This document shows, one piece after another, positions 1 through 8,700 of a stretch of 64,000 nucleotides of DNA. A model generated the notes under the pieces. It was not told the DNA's origin, made no database searches, and worked only from the letters and a program-made list of their open reading frames with translations. The DNA is taken from positions 2,115-66,114 of the forward strand of contig NZ_PIOC01000023.1 of NCBI RefSeq assembly GCF_003369575.1, in the 5' to 3' direction. The translations under genes were made by a program, and so were the position numbers. The stretch is from Oceanobacillus arenosus (GTDB lineage Bacteria > Bacillota > Bacilli > Bacillales > Amphibacillaceae). Numbering within the stretch: position 1 is the first letter of the stretch; each line of letters starts with the position of its first letter.

Positions 1-47
1 ATGTATGTAACTCATACGCCACTAAAAAGGTATCAACTGTCTTATCG

Positions 48-1427
48 TTATTTCGTCATTTGGATCAGCAATTGCTGATAGGTATTTGCTTCTACGTGGT
101 TGCCAATTTTTTGATAGATTTTTGTTAAATAGGTGACAGGCTTAGGATCATCCGGTGATAATTCCATTTCCCATTTGAAGCAATCAATCGATTTTTCAAA
201 TTGCTGGAATTGGAAGTAGAGCTCACCTAATGCGAATTGTTGATCAGGATCGTTGGATAGTTTCTTTATCTTTAGTAATTTTTGTTCGATTGGCAGATGT
301 ATTCCTGCTTCATGGAATGGGGTAAACCATTCGATAATGCTTGTTAATGGAATTTCTTCTAGAAAGGCTGAGACAAATGGTGTAATTAGTTTATTTAAGG
401 TTTTTGCATCATGATTGCTCAGAGCAAGTAAACGTTTATTTGATTTCTTGAAGTAGGAAGCAAGTACATGCTTATCTGCGCCAGGCAAGTGATCAATAAT
501 TGATTGTAGCTGTTCACTTGTTGGTTGATACACTGTTGTCAGCATGAACTCAATGAGCGCATTTACATCGTTACTTGCTAGTAAGGGAGTTAAGAGTTTT
601 TCTTCAATAATAGGATTTCTAGTTGATTGATATAATTCTTGGAGAATCTCGAGCTGTTCTTCTTGATTAAAGTCCGTGATGAGCGCTTCGATTCCTGCAA
701 AATTTTCTAAGGTAAACTGGTGACGCAGCAATTCAATTCGCAATGCGAGCGCATCAAGCAAACGGTTTTGTGAGCGATATAGCTGGAAAAGGATTGATAA
801 ATTATCGGGATCATGACGATCATTAAAGCAGATTAATTCCGTATTGAGTGGATCTCTTTCATAGAGATTTTCAATTTCTTGATAAATGATATGGTGCTGC
901 TGAAACTGCATATGGTGAATCATATCATGGACAAATGAATTATTCTGATCATAGTCCAAATAAACCCTTAACAGTTGATAGGCTGCAAAAAGCTGCCCTT
1001 CTCGTCGGTAATTATAAAAACTACTTTTGATTAATTTAGTTATGGAATCGGACTTTGTGAATGAATCAAAATACGTGAAGATTAAAATCGTTTCTAGTTT
1101 CGAGTAGTGTTTCTGTATTTGTTTGAAGAGTGGATTAAATTGAATAAAGTTCAAGGATTTTTGCTGGTTGATTAATTTCATTGTTAATGGATGCGACCCA
1201 TTCACGTGAATACCACTTAACAATGCACGATGAATATGCGAGTTTAATCTGATTTTATTTGCTTTTGTTCCATTAATGAATACATCTTTATAGAAAATCA
1301 AATAATAATAATCGGACTTTTGATCTGTTGCTTCTATGATTTTACTTTGCTTATAGAAAGTTAATTGTTCTGCGGTTAGTTTAAGATTTTTCTTATTCAC
1401 TTGAACCTGGAATTGAAACTTCTTCAT
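48..1427 (-). CDS. TPR-repeat protein, function unknown
   Basis: A 459-residue soluble protein with no signal peptide or membrane segment. Its C-terminal part (about residues 395-450) reads as two tetratricopeptide-like helix pairs, with the pattern ALGELYFQFQQFEKSIDCF followed by a second A-helix/B-helix repeat. The middle is helical and leucine-rich and probably forms degenerate repeats; the N-terminal 100 residues show no motif I recognise. The first ATG follows a GGGGGA-type ribosome binding site. It is transcribed away from the acyl-CoA synthetase gene and stands alone at the window edge. TPR proteins act as protein-binding scaffolds; the partner cannot be named from sequence. Confidence 0.6.
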   Translation of the reverse strand: MKKFQFQVQVNKKNLKLTAEQLTFYKQSKIIEATDQKSDYYYLIFYKDVFINGTKANKIRLNSHIHRALLSGIHVNGSHPLTMKLINQQKSLNFIQFNPLFKQIQKHYSKLETILIFTYFDSFTKSDSITKLIKSSFYNYRREGQLFAAYQLLRVYLDYDQNNSFVHDMIHHMQFQQHHIIYQEIENLYERDPLNTELICFNDRHDPDNLSILFQLYRSQNRLLDALALRIELLRHQFTLENFAGIEALITDFNQEEQLEILQELYQSTRNPIIEEKLLTPLLASNDVNALIEFMLTTVYQPTSEQLQSIIDHLPGADKHVLASYFKKSNKRLLALSNHDAKTLNKLITPFVSAFLEEIPLTSIIEWFTPFHEAGIHLPIEQKLLKIKKLSNDPDQQFALGELYFQFQQFEKSIDCFKWEMELSPDDPKPVTYLTKIYQKIGNHVEANTYQQLLIQMTK

Positions 1428-1594
1428 CTTAAATCCCCCTCATTCATTAGCAGCCAAGTCTCATAAACGATTTCTAGTTATTTGCAGATGATTCTTCAAC
1501 AAGAGAAATGCGCTGTAATCGATATGTTAATTTAGTTAATCATATCACATATTGTATTTAGAAAATAATAATAGCTTGTAAATTTCCCTTTTTT

Positions 1595-1617
1595 ATCAGA
1601 TTATAATCTGATATAAT
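1595..1617 (+). promoter_or_regulatory. 18-bp perfect palindrome with overlapping -10 (candidate operator)
   Basis: ATCAGATTATAATCTGAT at 1595-1612 is a perfect palindrome directly upstream of the acyl-CoA synthetase gene. A TATAAT hexamer lies inside it (1602-1607) and a second one overlaps its right edge (1612-1617). The placement suits a dimeric repressor such as a TetR-type fatty-acid regulator, but it is not the B. subtilis FadR consensus, so the regulator is unknown. Confidence 0.45.
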
Positions 1618-1663
1618 GATTAGGAGTTAGTATCTAGTACTAAAAAATGTGAGGGTGATATTG

Positions 1664-3244
1664 TTGAATAGAGAAGATTTAATTGCACCGGAAAATTATA
1701 ATATTGTAATGGAATTCGAAAAGTATGCAAAAGAGCCTGAACGTAAAGCAGTCATTTGGGTAGATGAGCATGGCAATAAAAAGGAAATTACGTATGAAAA
1801 GTTAATCAAAAATGCAAATAAAATTGGAAATATATTCTTAGAAAAAGGACTGAAAAAAGGGGACAAATTATTGGTTATGATGCCTCGTCTTATTGAGACG
1901 TATGAGGTATATATTGCTGCATTAAAGACGGGAATTATTATTATTCCGAGCTCGGAGATGTTTCGTACGAAGGATTTACAGTATCGAATCACGCATGCGG
2001 GAGTAAGTGGTGTTGTAAGTTTCTCTAAGTTTACGAAGGAATTTACGGAAATCGAGCAATACTCAGAGCTTGTGAAATTCACGGTCGGTGACAACGTATC
2101 GGAGTGGAATAACTTAGATTCATTAAAAGAATCTGCATCAGATGAATTAGAAATCGCTACAACTTCAAGTGATGATCTCGCATTCTTACCATATACATCA
2201 GGCACTACGAGCAACCCTAAAGCAGTAATGCATACACATGCATGGGGATTCGCTCATATGAGCTCGGCACCAGCATACTGGTTGGGAATCAAAGATGGTG
2301 ATACTGTTTGGGCAACAGCAGCGCCGGGCTGGCAAAAGTGGGTATGGAGTCCATTTTTATCTGTTTTAGGCTCCGGTGCTACAGGTTTTGTTTATAGTGG
2401 TAAATTCGAAGCAAAAAAATATCTTTCCTTATTAGAAAAAAATCAAGTGAATGTATTCTGCTGTACACCGACGGAATATCGATTAATGGCGAAGCTAGAT
2501 AATTTACAGGACTATGATTTGTCAGCATTACACAGTGCAGTTTCTGCAGGGGAGCCTTTAAATCGCGAAGTAATTGATCAATTTGAAAAGTACTTTAATG
2601 TAACGGTTCGAGATGGCTATGGTCAAACGGAAAACACATTGCTACTTGGATTCTTAAAGGGAATGAAAGTAAAAGCTGGCTCAATGGGAAAACCGACACC
2701 AGGAAATGATGTTCAATTAATTGATGAAGACGGAAATCCTGTTGCGCCGGGAGTTGTTGGTGATATCGCAATCCCACTGGATACTCCAGCATTATTTAAA
2801 GGATATTATAAAGACGAAGAGCGCACAAAGAAATCGCATCGTGGAAACTTTTATATTACCGGCGATCAAGCGTCATTAGATGATGAGGGCTACTTCTGGT
2901 TTGAGGGAAGAAATGATGATATTATCATTAGCTCAGGCTATACGATTGGACCATTCGAGGTTGAGGATGCATTAGTGAAGCATCCAGCTGTTAAAGAATG
3001 TGCGGTTGTTGCTAGTCCAGATGAAATCCGCGGAAATGTTGTAAAAGCATTTATCGTGCTGCAAGATAATGTTGAAAATGCTGGACCAGAGTTAATTAAA
3101 GAGCTGCAAAACCATACGAAACAAGCAACAGCACCATATAAATATCCAAGGAAAATCGAATTTATTGATGAATTACCGAAGACAAATTCCGGGAAAATTC
3201 GTCGTGTCGAATTACGACAACGTGAAAAAGATAATTTGAAATAA
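1664..3244 (+). CDS. MbcS-like acyl-CoA synthetase (AMP-forming)
   Basis: Adenylate-forming enzyme, about 526 residues, that activates a carboxylic acid to an acyl-AMP and then an acyl-CoA. The core motif YTSGTTSNPKAVMHTH lies near residue 177, the A8 hinge region reads GRNDDIIISSGYTIGP, and the C-terminal PKTNSGKIRR carries the catalytic lysine (about K511). The N-terminus and length match Bacillus YtcI/MbcS, a medium- and branched-chain acyl-CoA synthetase, better than acetyl-CoA synthetase. I chose TTG 1664 because the GAGGGTG ribosome site at 1651-1657 sits 6 bases upstream; the GTG at 1649 overlaps that site. It is monocistronic and ends at a strong terminator. Substrate chain length is inferred from family resemblance. 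Confidence 0.85.
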   Translation: MNREDLIAPENYNIVMEFEKYAKEPERKAVIWVDEHGNKKEITYEKLIKNANKIGNIFLEKGLKKGDKLLVMMPRLIETYEVYIAALKTGIIIIPSSEMFRTKDLQYRITHAGVSGVVSFSKFTKEFTEIEQYSELVKFTVGDNVSEWNNLDSLKESASDELEIATTSSDDLAFLPYTSGTTSNPKAVMHTHAWGFAHMSSAPAYWLGIKDGDTVWATAAPGWQKWVWSPFLSVLGSGATGFVYSGKFEAKKYLSLLEKNQVNVFCCTPTEYRLMAKLDNLQDYDLSALHSAVSAGEPLNREVIDQFEKYFNVTVRDGYGQTENTLLLGFLKGMKVKAGSMGKPTPGNDVQLIDEDGNPVAPGVVGDIAIPLDTPALFKGYYKDEERTKKSHRGNFYITGDQASLDDEGYFWFEGRNDDIIISSGYTIGPFEVEDALVKHPAVKECAVVASPDEIRGNVVKAFIVLQDNVENAGPELIKELQNHTKQATAPYKYPRKIEFIDELPKTNSGKIRRVELRQREKDNLK

Positions 3245-3250
3245 TGATAG

Positions 3251-3296
3251 AAAACTTCCATCAATAGATCCACTCTATTTGATGGAAGTTTTTTTT
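3251..3296 (+). terminator. Rho-independent terminator of the acyl-CoA synthetase gene
   Basis: AAAACTTCCATCAA pairs with TTGATGGAAGTTTT and is followed by a run of eight T. Confidence 0.9.
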
Positions 3297-3307
3297 GTGC
3301 TAACTTA

Positions 3308-3511
3308 GGAAACTATAAAATTGGGTGTTGTGGATAACATAATTACTGCGAATAGCCACGTCCAGCTCCAGCGCTTAAGTAGTAGCGAGACTTCCCTCAC
3401 CTCCGTAATCTAAGTCAACCGCTTACGCTCCCAAAGAGTTTCCTTTATCTCAAAAGGCAAAAGGAGAAGTTCGACTAAGTCCGTACACAGCTCAAACTAG
3501 CTTTAAGCTTT
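3308..3511. repeat. Dispersed repeat family A, copy 1
   Basis: Intergenic, non-coding and GC-richer than its flanks. It contains the family hallmarks GTGGATAAC..AATTACTGCG, AATAGCCACGTCCAGCTCC, AGCGAGACTTCCCTCACCTCC, TTTCCTTTATCTCAAAAGGC and, at the right end, GTCCGTACACAGCTCAAAC. The same blocks recur at 34394-34487 (internally deleted) and inverted at 57246-57624. It carries no open reading frame. Confidence 0.85.
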
Positions 3512-3515
3512 TATT

Positions 3516-3689
3516 CTACTCAGATTTTTTTAATAGGGAAGGGGCTTGTGGCTGCTCCTTCATTTTAACTGGTAATGCTTGAATCGATTCGATTAACAAA
3601 ATCAGTTTTCCTTCGATGCGATGTAATAAATAAAACGTCACTGCAATCGGAAAGCCAACTTCTGTAATGAATGCTCCCAAGTATTCCAT
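3516..3689 (-). CDS. YvrJ family protein
   Basis: A 57-residue protein with a short N-terminal hydrophobic helix (GAFITEVGFPIAVTFYLL) followed by HRIEGKLILLIESIQALP, the YvrJ-family signature. It is probably a small membrane-anchored protein of unknown role. Two adjacent ATG codons (3692 and 3689) follow GGAGGG; 3689 gives the better spacing. It is the last of three tiny genes (DUF1659, DUF2922, YvrJ) in one direction, a grouping seen widely in Bacillaceae. A strong hairpin separates it from the DUF2922 gene, so it may be transcribed at a lower level. Confidence 0.75.
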   Translation of the reverse strand: MEYLGAFITEVGFPIAVTFYLLHRIEGKLILLIESIQALPVKMKEQPQAPSLLKKSE

Positions 3690-3744
3690 CATATTCCCTC
3701 CAATATTCTGTGCTATTAACTCCTTCAAGTAACCTGATTCTTTA

Positions 3745-3792
3745 AAGGCAAACATGACCAGTAAGAAAGCGGTAACTGGTCATGTTTGCCTT
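3745..3792 (-). terminator. Long hairpin between DUF2922 and YvrJ genes
   Basis: AAGGCAAACATGACCAGT at 3745-3762 is the exact reverse complement of 3775-3792: an 18-bp perfect stem with a 12-base loop. On the minus strand only a short TTT follows, so it may be a partial terminator or an RNA-stabilising hairpin that sets unequal expression of the two genes. Confidence 0.6.
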
Positions 3793-3806
3793 ATTTAGCT
3801 TGATGA

Positions 3807-4019
3807 TTATAATTCAATATCTTCAACGTTATGCTCAACAAGGCGTGCGCTCTTCTTTGACATAAGATCTCCGCCTGAAGATGTGAATGCATTTTGCGTA
3901 AGGATTTCGTCCATTACTGCATTTATTGCAGCGGGATCAATTGGTTCAATCGGCTTTTCAATGGAATACGTAACAATCTTTCCGTCATCATTGATGAATT
4001 TAAGCTCTAAGGTTTTCAA
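3807..4019 (-). CDS. DUF2922 domain protein
   Basis: A 70-residue protein. The pattern KTLELKFINDDGKIVTYSI followed by KPIEPIDPAAINAVMDEIL is typical of the DUF2922 family, a small beta-alpha protein of unknown function. Translation starts at TTG 4019, preceded by AAAGGAGGAG at 8-base spacing. The C-terminal tail from about residue 50 is polar and looks variable. It lies about 80 bases downstream of the DUF1659 gene, and the two families are nearly always paired, which suggests a shared but unknown role. Confidence 0.8.
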   Translation of the reverse strand: MKTLELKFINDDGKIVTYSIEKPIEPIDPAAINAVMDEILTQNAFTSSGGDLMSKKSARLVEHNVEDIEL

Positions 4020-4096
4020 GCTGCTCTCCTCCTTTCTTATTTGTAAGCACTGACGATAGATTCTGACCCAATGCTAGTTCAACAAACCAATTTCGA

Positions 4097-4321
4097 TTAC
4101 TCGTCGCGAATATCTGACTCATCTTTACGTGTAATTTCGTAAAGTGGACGTTGCTGCAACGAAGCAATTGCTGTTGCGATTGCATAAAGTTGATCTGATG
4201 TTGCTGATTTTTTTACATTGTTGAAGCTTTTAAATTTAAAGATTGTCTTCCCTGTTTCTAGGTCATTGCCATCGTTTAGCACTAATTGCAATGTTGTTTT
4301 CGTTAAATCTGCTACTGCCAT
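4097..4321 (-). CDS. DUF1659 domain protein
   Basis: A 74-residue protein with the DUF1659 pattern: an N-terminal beta strand (LQLVLNDGNDLETGKTIFK) followed by SATSDQLYAIATAIASLQQRPL, which ends in an arginine/proline turn. The start ATG 4321 follows GGGGGTGAGG with 3-base spacing; an in-frame GTG nine bases upstream lies within that ribosome site and is rejected. It is the first gene of the DUF1659-DUF2922-YvrJ cluster. No enzymatic motif is visible. Confidence 0.8.
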   Translation of the reverse strand: MAVADLTKTTLQLVLNDGNDLETGKTIFKFKSFNNVKKSATSDQLYAIATAIASLQQRPLYEITRKDESDIRDE

Positions 4322-4579
4322 GTTCCTCACCCCCTTTCATAACTACAATCGAATGAAGTTATCAAAAGGGGGTGTAAACATAAAAAGTATTTTAAAATAT
4401 CATTTTCTACTGTTATGGTTGTAACAAAAATTAATCATGCTGCCACTAGAGACAGCCTTTCAAAAATTCAATCCGGCAGAAAACGGGGATTAGAGTGCGA
4501 CATCTAATCCCCAACTATATGTCATCATAAAAGTCATGCTTCATAAGTATGAAACATCGATAATTTCAGGTGCTGAATC

Positions 4580-4607
4580 TTGCGAAATTATAGATAAGTA
4601 GTATAAT
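4580..4607 (+). promoter_or_regulatory. Sigma-A-type promoter for the response regulator
   Basis: TTGCGA (4580-4585), 16-base spacer, TATAAT (4602-4607). It predicts a leader of about 140 nucleotides before the ATG at 4756. Confidence 0.6.
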
Positions 4608-4686
4608 GGTCATAGATTATCAGAATAGTTCCAAATACTGTTTTTAGCAATAGATAAAAGCTTAACTTAAATGATTAAACGACACC

Positions 4687-4723
4687 AACGATTTAATAAC
4701 CTAGATTAAATCGTTATTTTTTC
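4687..4723 (+). terminator. Intrinsic terminator or attenuator in the response-regulator leader
   Basis: AACGATTTAAT (4687-4697) pairs perfectly with ATTAAATCGTT (4705-4715), followed by ATTTTTTC. No gene precedes it on this strand and a good promoter does, so it would sit inside the leader of the downstream regulator gene and could attenuate it. Confidence 0.7.
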
Positions 4724-4755
4724 ATGTTTGTATAGATTTTAAAGGAGGAGCATAG

Positions 4756-5481
4756 ATGGCAAGTGAAAAAATTTTACTTGTTGATGATGATGCAGATATG
4801 AGAGAGGTACTTCAATTATATTTAAAGAAAAATGGGTATTTGGTTTTTACAGCAGAGGATGGGGTAGATGCAATCAGAGCTGTTGAGGAGTCGAATCCAG
4901 ATTTAATCCTTCTCGATGTGATGATGCCTAATCTTGACGGCTTAGAATTTCTGCCAATTATTCGGAAAAAAACTGAGGTCCCAGTACTATTATTGAGTTC
5001 AAAAAATGATGATATCGATACCATATTAGGGCTTAGTGTTGGCGGAGATGATTATATTTCGAAAACAACGAGCATGCCTGTCATTGTTTCGAAGGTAAGG
5101 GCACATTTAAGACGTAATCGCATATTAGCAGATCGCACTGAAAATACGGGAAATCAACCTCAAAGTGAACGGACGATAATTGAATACCCAGGATTAACGA
5201 TTAATCTAGTTAATGCGGAAGTTATTGCCAACGGATCTGTCGTTAAATTATCTGCTAAAGAATATCAGCTATTATGTTTAATGGCCCGTAATCCTGAGCG
5301 AATTTATACTGTGGAAAAGCTATTTGAATTAATCTGGGCTGAAAATAGTCTTGGTGACTATCGAACGGTCATGGTCCATTTAAGTAATTTGCGAAAGAAA
5401 ATCGAATTGAATCCGAATGAGCCACAATATATTCTTACATTGCGTGGAATCGGTTACAAGTTTAATGCGTCTAATATGTAG
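4756..5481 (+). CDS. OmpR/PhoB-family response regulator
   Basis: A 241-residue transcription factor. The receiver domain (residues 5-115) has the acidic pocket DDD at 10-12, phospho-acceptor D54 in LLDVMMP, S81/S82 at the switch position and K103. A winged-helix DNA-binding domain follows (about 145-238) with KLSAKEYQLLCLMARNPERI and the wing TLRGIGYKF. The lysine is followed by T rather than the usual proline, an odd substitution at the signalling face. The ATG follows AAAGGAGG. The large sensor at 5740 on the same strand is the natural partner. A promoter and attenuator-like hairpin precede the gene, and its 3' end is overlapped antisense by a SinI-like gene. Confidence 0.92.
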   Translation: MASEKILLVDDDADMREVLQLYLKKNGYLVFTAEDGVDAIRAVEESNPDLILLDVMMPNLDGLEFLPIIRKKTEVPVLLLSSKNDDIDTILGLSVGGDDYISKTTSMPVIVSKVRAHLRRNRILADRTENTGNQPQSERTIIEYPGLTINLVNAEVIANGSVVKLSAKEYQLLCLMARNPERIYTVEKLFELIWAENSLGDYRTVMVHLSNLRKKIELNPNEPQYILTLRGIGYKFNASNM

Positions 5482-5633
5482 GTATTTTCATCTTGTTTAT
5501 ATGCAGCATTTTTTAAGAATGTTTTCACATCTGCAGGGCTTAGGCCAAGCTCTTTTGCTTGAACAATTAGATTTATCCAATCTTGATCATATAAATTGGA
5601 ATTATCCGTATCTAACATTTGTTTATTTTTCAT
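5454..5633 (-). CDS. SinI-family anti-repressor-like small protein
   Basis: A 59-residue frame too short for usual ORF cut-offs. The ATG at 5633 follows an excellent AGGGGGG ribosome site. Residues 16-44 read YDQDWINLIVQAKELGLSP then ADVKTFLKNAA, which matches the SinI/SlrA helical hairpin (D-E-W-x-L-hydrophobic-x-A-K-x-x-x-I-S-P-E-E-I-R-x-F-L). In B. subtilis SinI titrates the biofilm repressor SinR by forming heterodimers. Here no sinR is adjacent. The gene lies between the response regulator and the giant kinase, is transcribed against both, and overlaps the last 28 bases of the regulator gene. It may link that signalling pair to a SinR-type regulator elsewhere. Confidence 0.75.
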   Translation of the reverse strand: MKNKQMLDTDNSNLYDQDWINLIVQAKELGLSPADVKTFLKNAAYKQDENTYILDALNL

Positions 5634-5739
5634 TTTTGTCCCCCCTCATTCCCCTAATAACAGAATAATGGGTAAAGTATAAAATACATTAAAGTTCTGA
5701 TTAAGTTTAGTTAAAGCCTATTAAGGAAGGTGAATCAGA

Positions 5740-8700
5740 TTGTTTACATTACCAGGATATCGGATATTAGATATACTTATCGAAAATACAACATGGACAT
5801 TGTATAAAGCATATGATCTAAAGGATAAAAAAGTGGTCGCAATCAAACAAGAAAATAAGGAATTGAAAAGCATCCATGATCATGCGGCTATCGTTCATGA
5901 CTTTCATGTCGCAAAAAAACTACAAACGAAGCAAGTACTAAAACCGATAAAGCTTGAAAAGCATAGAGAAGAGTCATATTTTATTACAGATTTATTTTCC
6001 GGCGATACATTAGAGGGACGGCTGCAGCAACAGAAAGCAGCATTTGATCTAAAGACCTTTCTTAAACTTGCAATCAGAATTACAGATGCTGTAGGCAGTG
6101 TACATCTGGAACATACGATACATAAATCATTACAGCCACGAAATATTTTGCTTCATCACCAGACAGATGAAATAATATTAACCGGATTTCATCATTCAAC
6201 AAATTTAAGTTCAGAGATCGGGCATCCGAATGTAAGTCCCTATCAATTAAAAGGGAGAGTCGCATACATGTCGCCAGAGCAAACCGGTCGAATGAATCGC
6301 GCCCTTGATTACCGGACCGATTTATATTCATTGGGAATTATTTTTTATGAAATGATTACCGGTATATTGCCATTTCAATTAGAACATCCAGCAGAAATGA
6401 TTCATGCCCATCTTGCAAGAATACCTGTAAGACCGAGTGCAATCAATGAAGCAATCCCGCCGATGGTTTCTACCATCATCATGCAATTATTAGAAAAGAT
6501 GCCTGAATCCCGTTATCAAAGCACCCGAGGCTTGAAGGAAGATTTGTTTAAATCTTTAACCGAATGGAATCAAACGGGAGAAATTCGCCCATTTGCATTA
6601 AGCGTGAAAGCGCAAGTAAAATTATTTGAACGGCCGCAAGTATTATATGGAAGAGAGGAAGCGGTCAAGGAGCTTGTAGCAGGTTTTCATCGCGTTCGCA
6701 GTGGAAAGGCCGAATTAATGTTAATGAAAGGTCCATCCGGTATTGGTAAGACTGCACTAGTTAACGAATTACATAAACAGCTTATAAAAGAAAAAGGATA
6801 TTTCATTTCGGGGAAATTCGTTCATTTGCAAAAGCAGATCCCATTTGCCCCACTTATAGCTGCATTTCAAGGATTAGTCCGACAGGTTTTATCGGAGGGT
6901 AAGGAGAGTAGGCGTCAGTGGCAGGATACATTGAATGCAGAATTAGGTTCGAGCAAGAATGTAATTGCAAATTTTATTCCAGAAATATGCTGGCTGATTG
7001 GTCCGCAAGATCAAGTGTCCGAGCTGCCACCAGAAGCCGTACATAATCGATTCCGTTTAGCAATACAGAAATTTGTACAAGTATTCGCTCGTAAAGGACA
7101 TCCACTCGTTCTATTTCTTGATGATTTGCAGTGGGCGGATGAAGCGACACTGGATCTCATTGATTTTCTCATAACGAATGCTTGTAACTCTTATTTATTA
7201 ATTGTCGGTGCCTACCGTGATAATGAGGTTACGCTTGGACATCCATTTGAACGGATGCTGCGAAAAGTAAAGGAAAAAGAGGTGCCAATTACAACCATTG
7301 CCGTTACCCATTTAAATAAGGAGCATATTCGAACTTGGATTGAAGATGCGCTTGCGATTACAGGGAAGGATGGCATATTTCTTATCGAGCTTATTTTTCG
7401 GATTACAGATGGGAATCCTTTCTTTATTATCCAATTACTCCAAACCTTTAATGAAGAAAAGGTCTTTTACTTTCATTCAATTGAAGGGAAATGGCTTGTA
7501 AACGTGACGAGGTTAAAGCAGTTAAACATATCAGAAAAAATTCTTGATATTATTTTAAAGCGAATCAATCAGCTGGCACCAGAAACGATAGCTACTTTGC
7601 AATTAGCTTCTTGTTTTGGAAATCAGTTTGATCTCAAATCATTAGCAATAATTACGGGAAAAAGCTTTGTTGCGCTTGCAGCGGATATTTGGGAGGGATT
7701 GGAAACAGGGCTTGTTCTGCCTATGGATGAGAGTTATAAATGGGTTTATCCAGATGAAAATCTAGTGCTGCTCGATAAACAACCACCAACCTATTTATTT
7801 TTACATGATAAGGTACAGCAAGCATTTTACTCGAGCATGTCTAGAGAAACGCAAGAGATGAATCATATGAAAATTGGATTGCAGCTTGTTTCTCAGTATG
7901 ATGATCATCAAAGAGAAGAACATATTTTTGATATTGTTAATCATTTAAATCATTGTACGCATCATTTAAGCGACGAACAGAAACTAGATTTAGCAGAACG
8001 GAATCGACTTGCAGGTGAGCGTGCAAAACAAAGGGCTGCATCCGAGTCTGCTTTACATTTCTTCAACATTGGTAAGGAATTATTACCTGCAGATAAATGG
8101 AATGCAAAATATTATGAAACAGCGTTTAATATCATGATTGGCTTAGGTGAGGCAGAATATTTAAATCAACGATTTGAAGAAGCGGAGAGAATATTTGATG
8201 AACTATTAGAAGAGGCTCGAACGAATCAAGAGAAGCTACGAATTTATAATCTGAAAATTACGCTGTATGTTCATATTCATGAGGTGGAAAGGGCAACAAA
8301 CACAGGACTCGAGGGGTTACGCTTATTTAATTGGAATTTCAAATCTAATCCGAATAAGCTAGATGTTGCAAAGGAATATCTATTAACGAAACGTGCATTA
8401 AGGCAAAATAAAGATATTGATTTATTGGAGCTTAACACGGTAAGCGAGGATGATTTACAATTCGTTATGCGGACATTAATTAATACAAATGCACCTACCT
8501 ATCATTGGAACCAAAATCTAGCAACAATCCTGATGCTTCGTGCGCTTAGACTTACATTGAAACACGGTGATATGGATATTACTTCACTTGTATACAATAA
8601 TTATGCACTGACACAGAGTGCGGGGTTTAGTGATTATGACGCGAGCTATCAATTCGGTAGATTGGCAATTGAGCATACAGAGAAGTTTCAGGATAATAGT

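Larger units (their letters stand above)
4322..4755. other. Divergent intergenic region upstream of the response regulator
   Basis: About 430 bases without a convincing gene. It holds a hairpin (GGGGATTAGA at 4485-4494 pairing with 4503-4512, no T run), a sigma-A-type promoter at 4580-4607 and a terminator-like hairpin at 4687-4723. The start signal of the leftward DUF1659 gene must also lie near 4330-4440. Confidence 0.6.

Noticed and set aside
1696-2214. 172-codon open frame antisense to the acyl-CoA synthetase gene
   Set aside because: Low-complexity translation, no ribosome site, and wholly inside a clear gene on the other strand.
5417-5668. 83-codon plus-strand frame after the response regulator
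   Set aside because: It is the shadow of the SinI-like gene on the minus strand, which has the ribosome site and family match.
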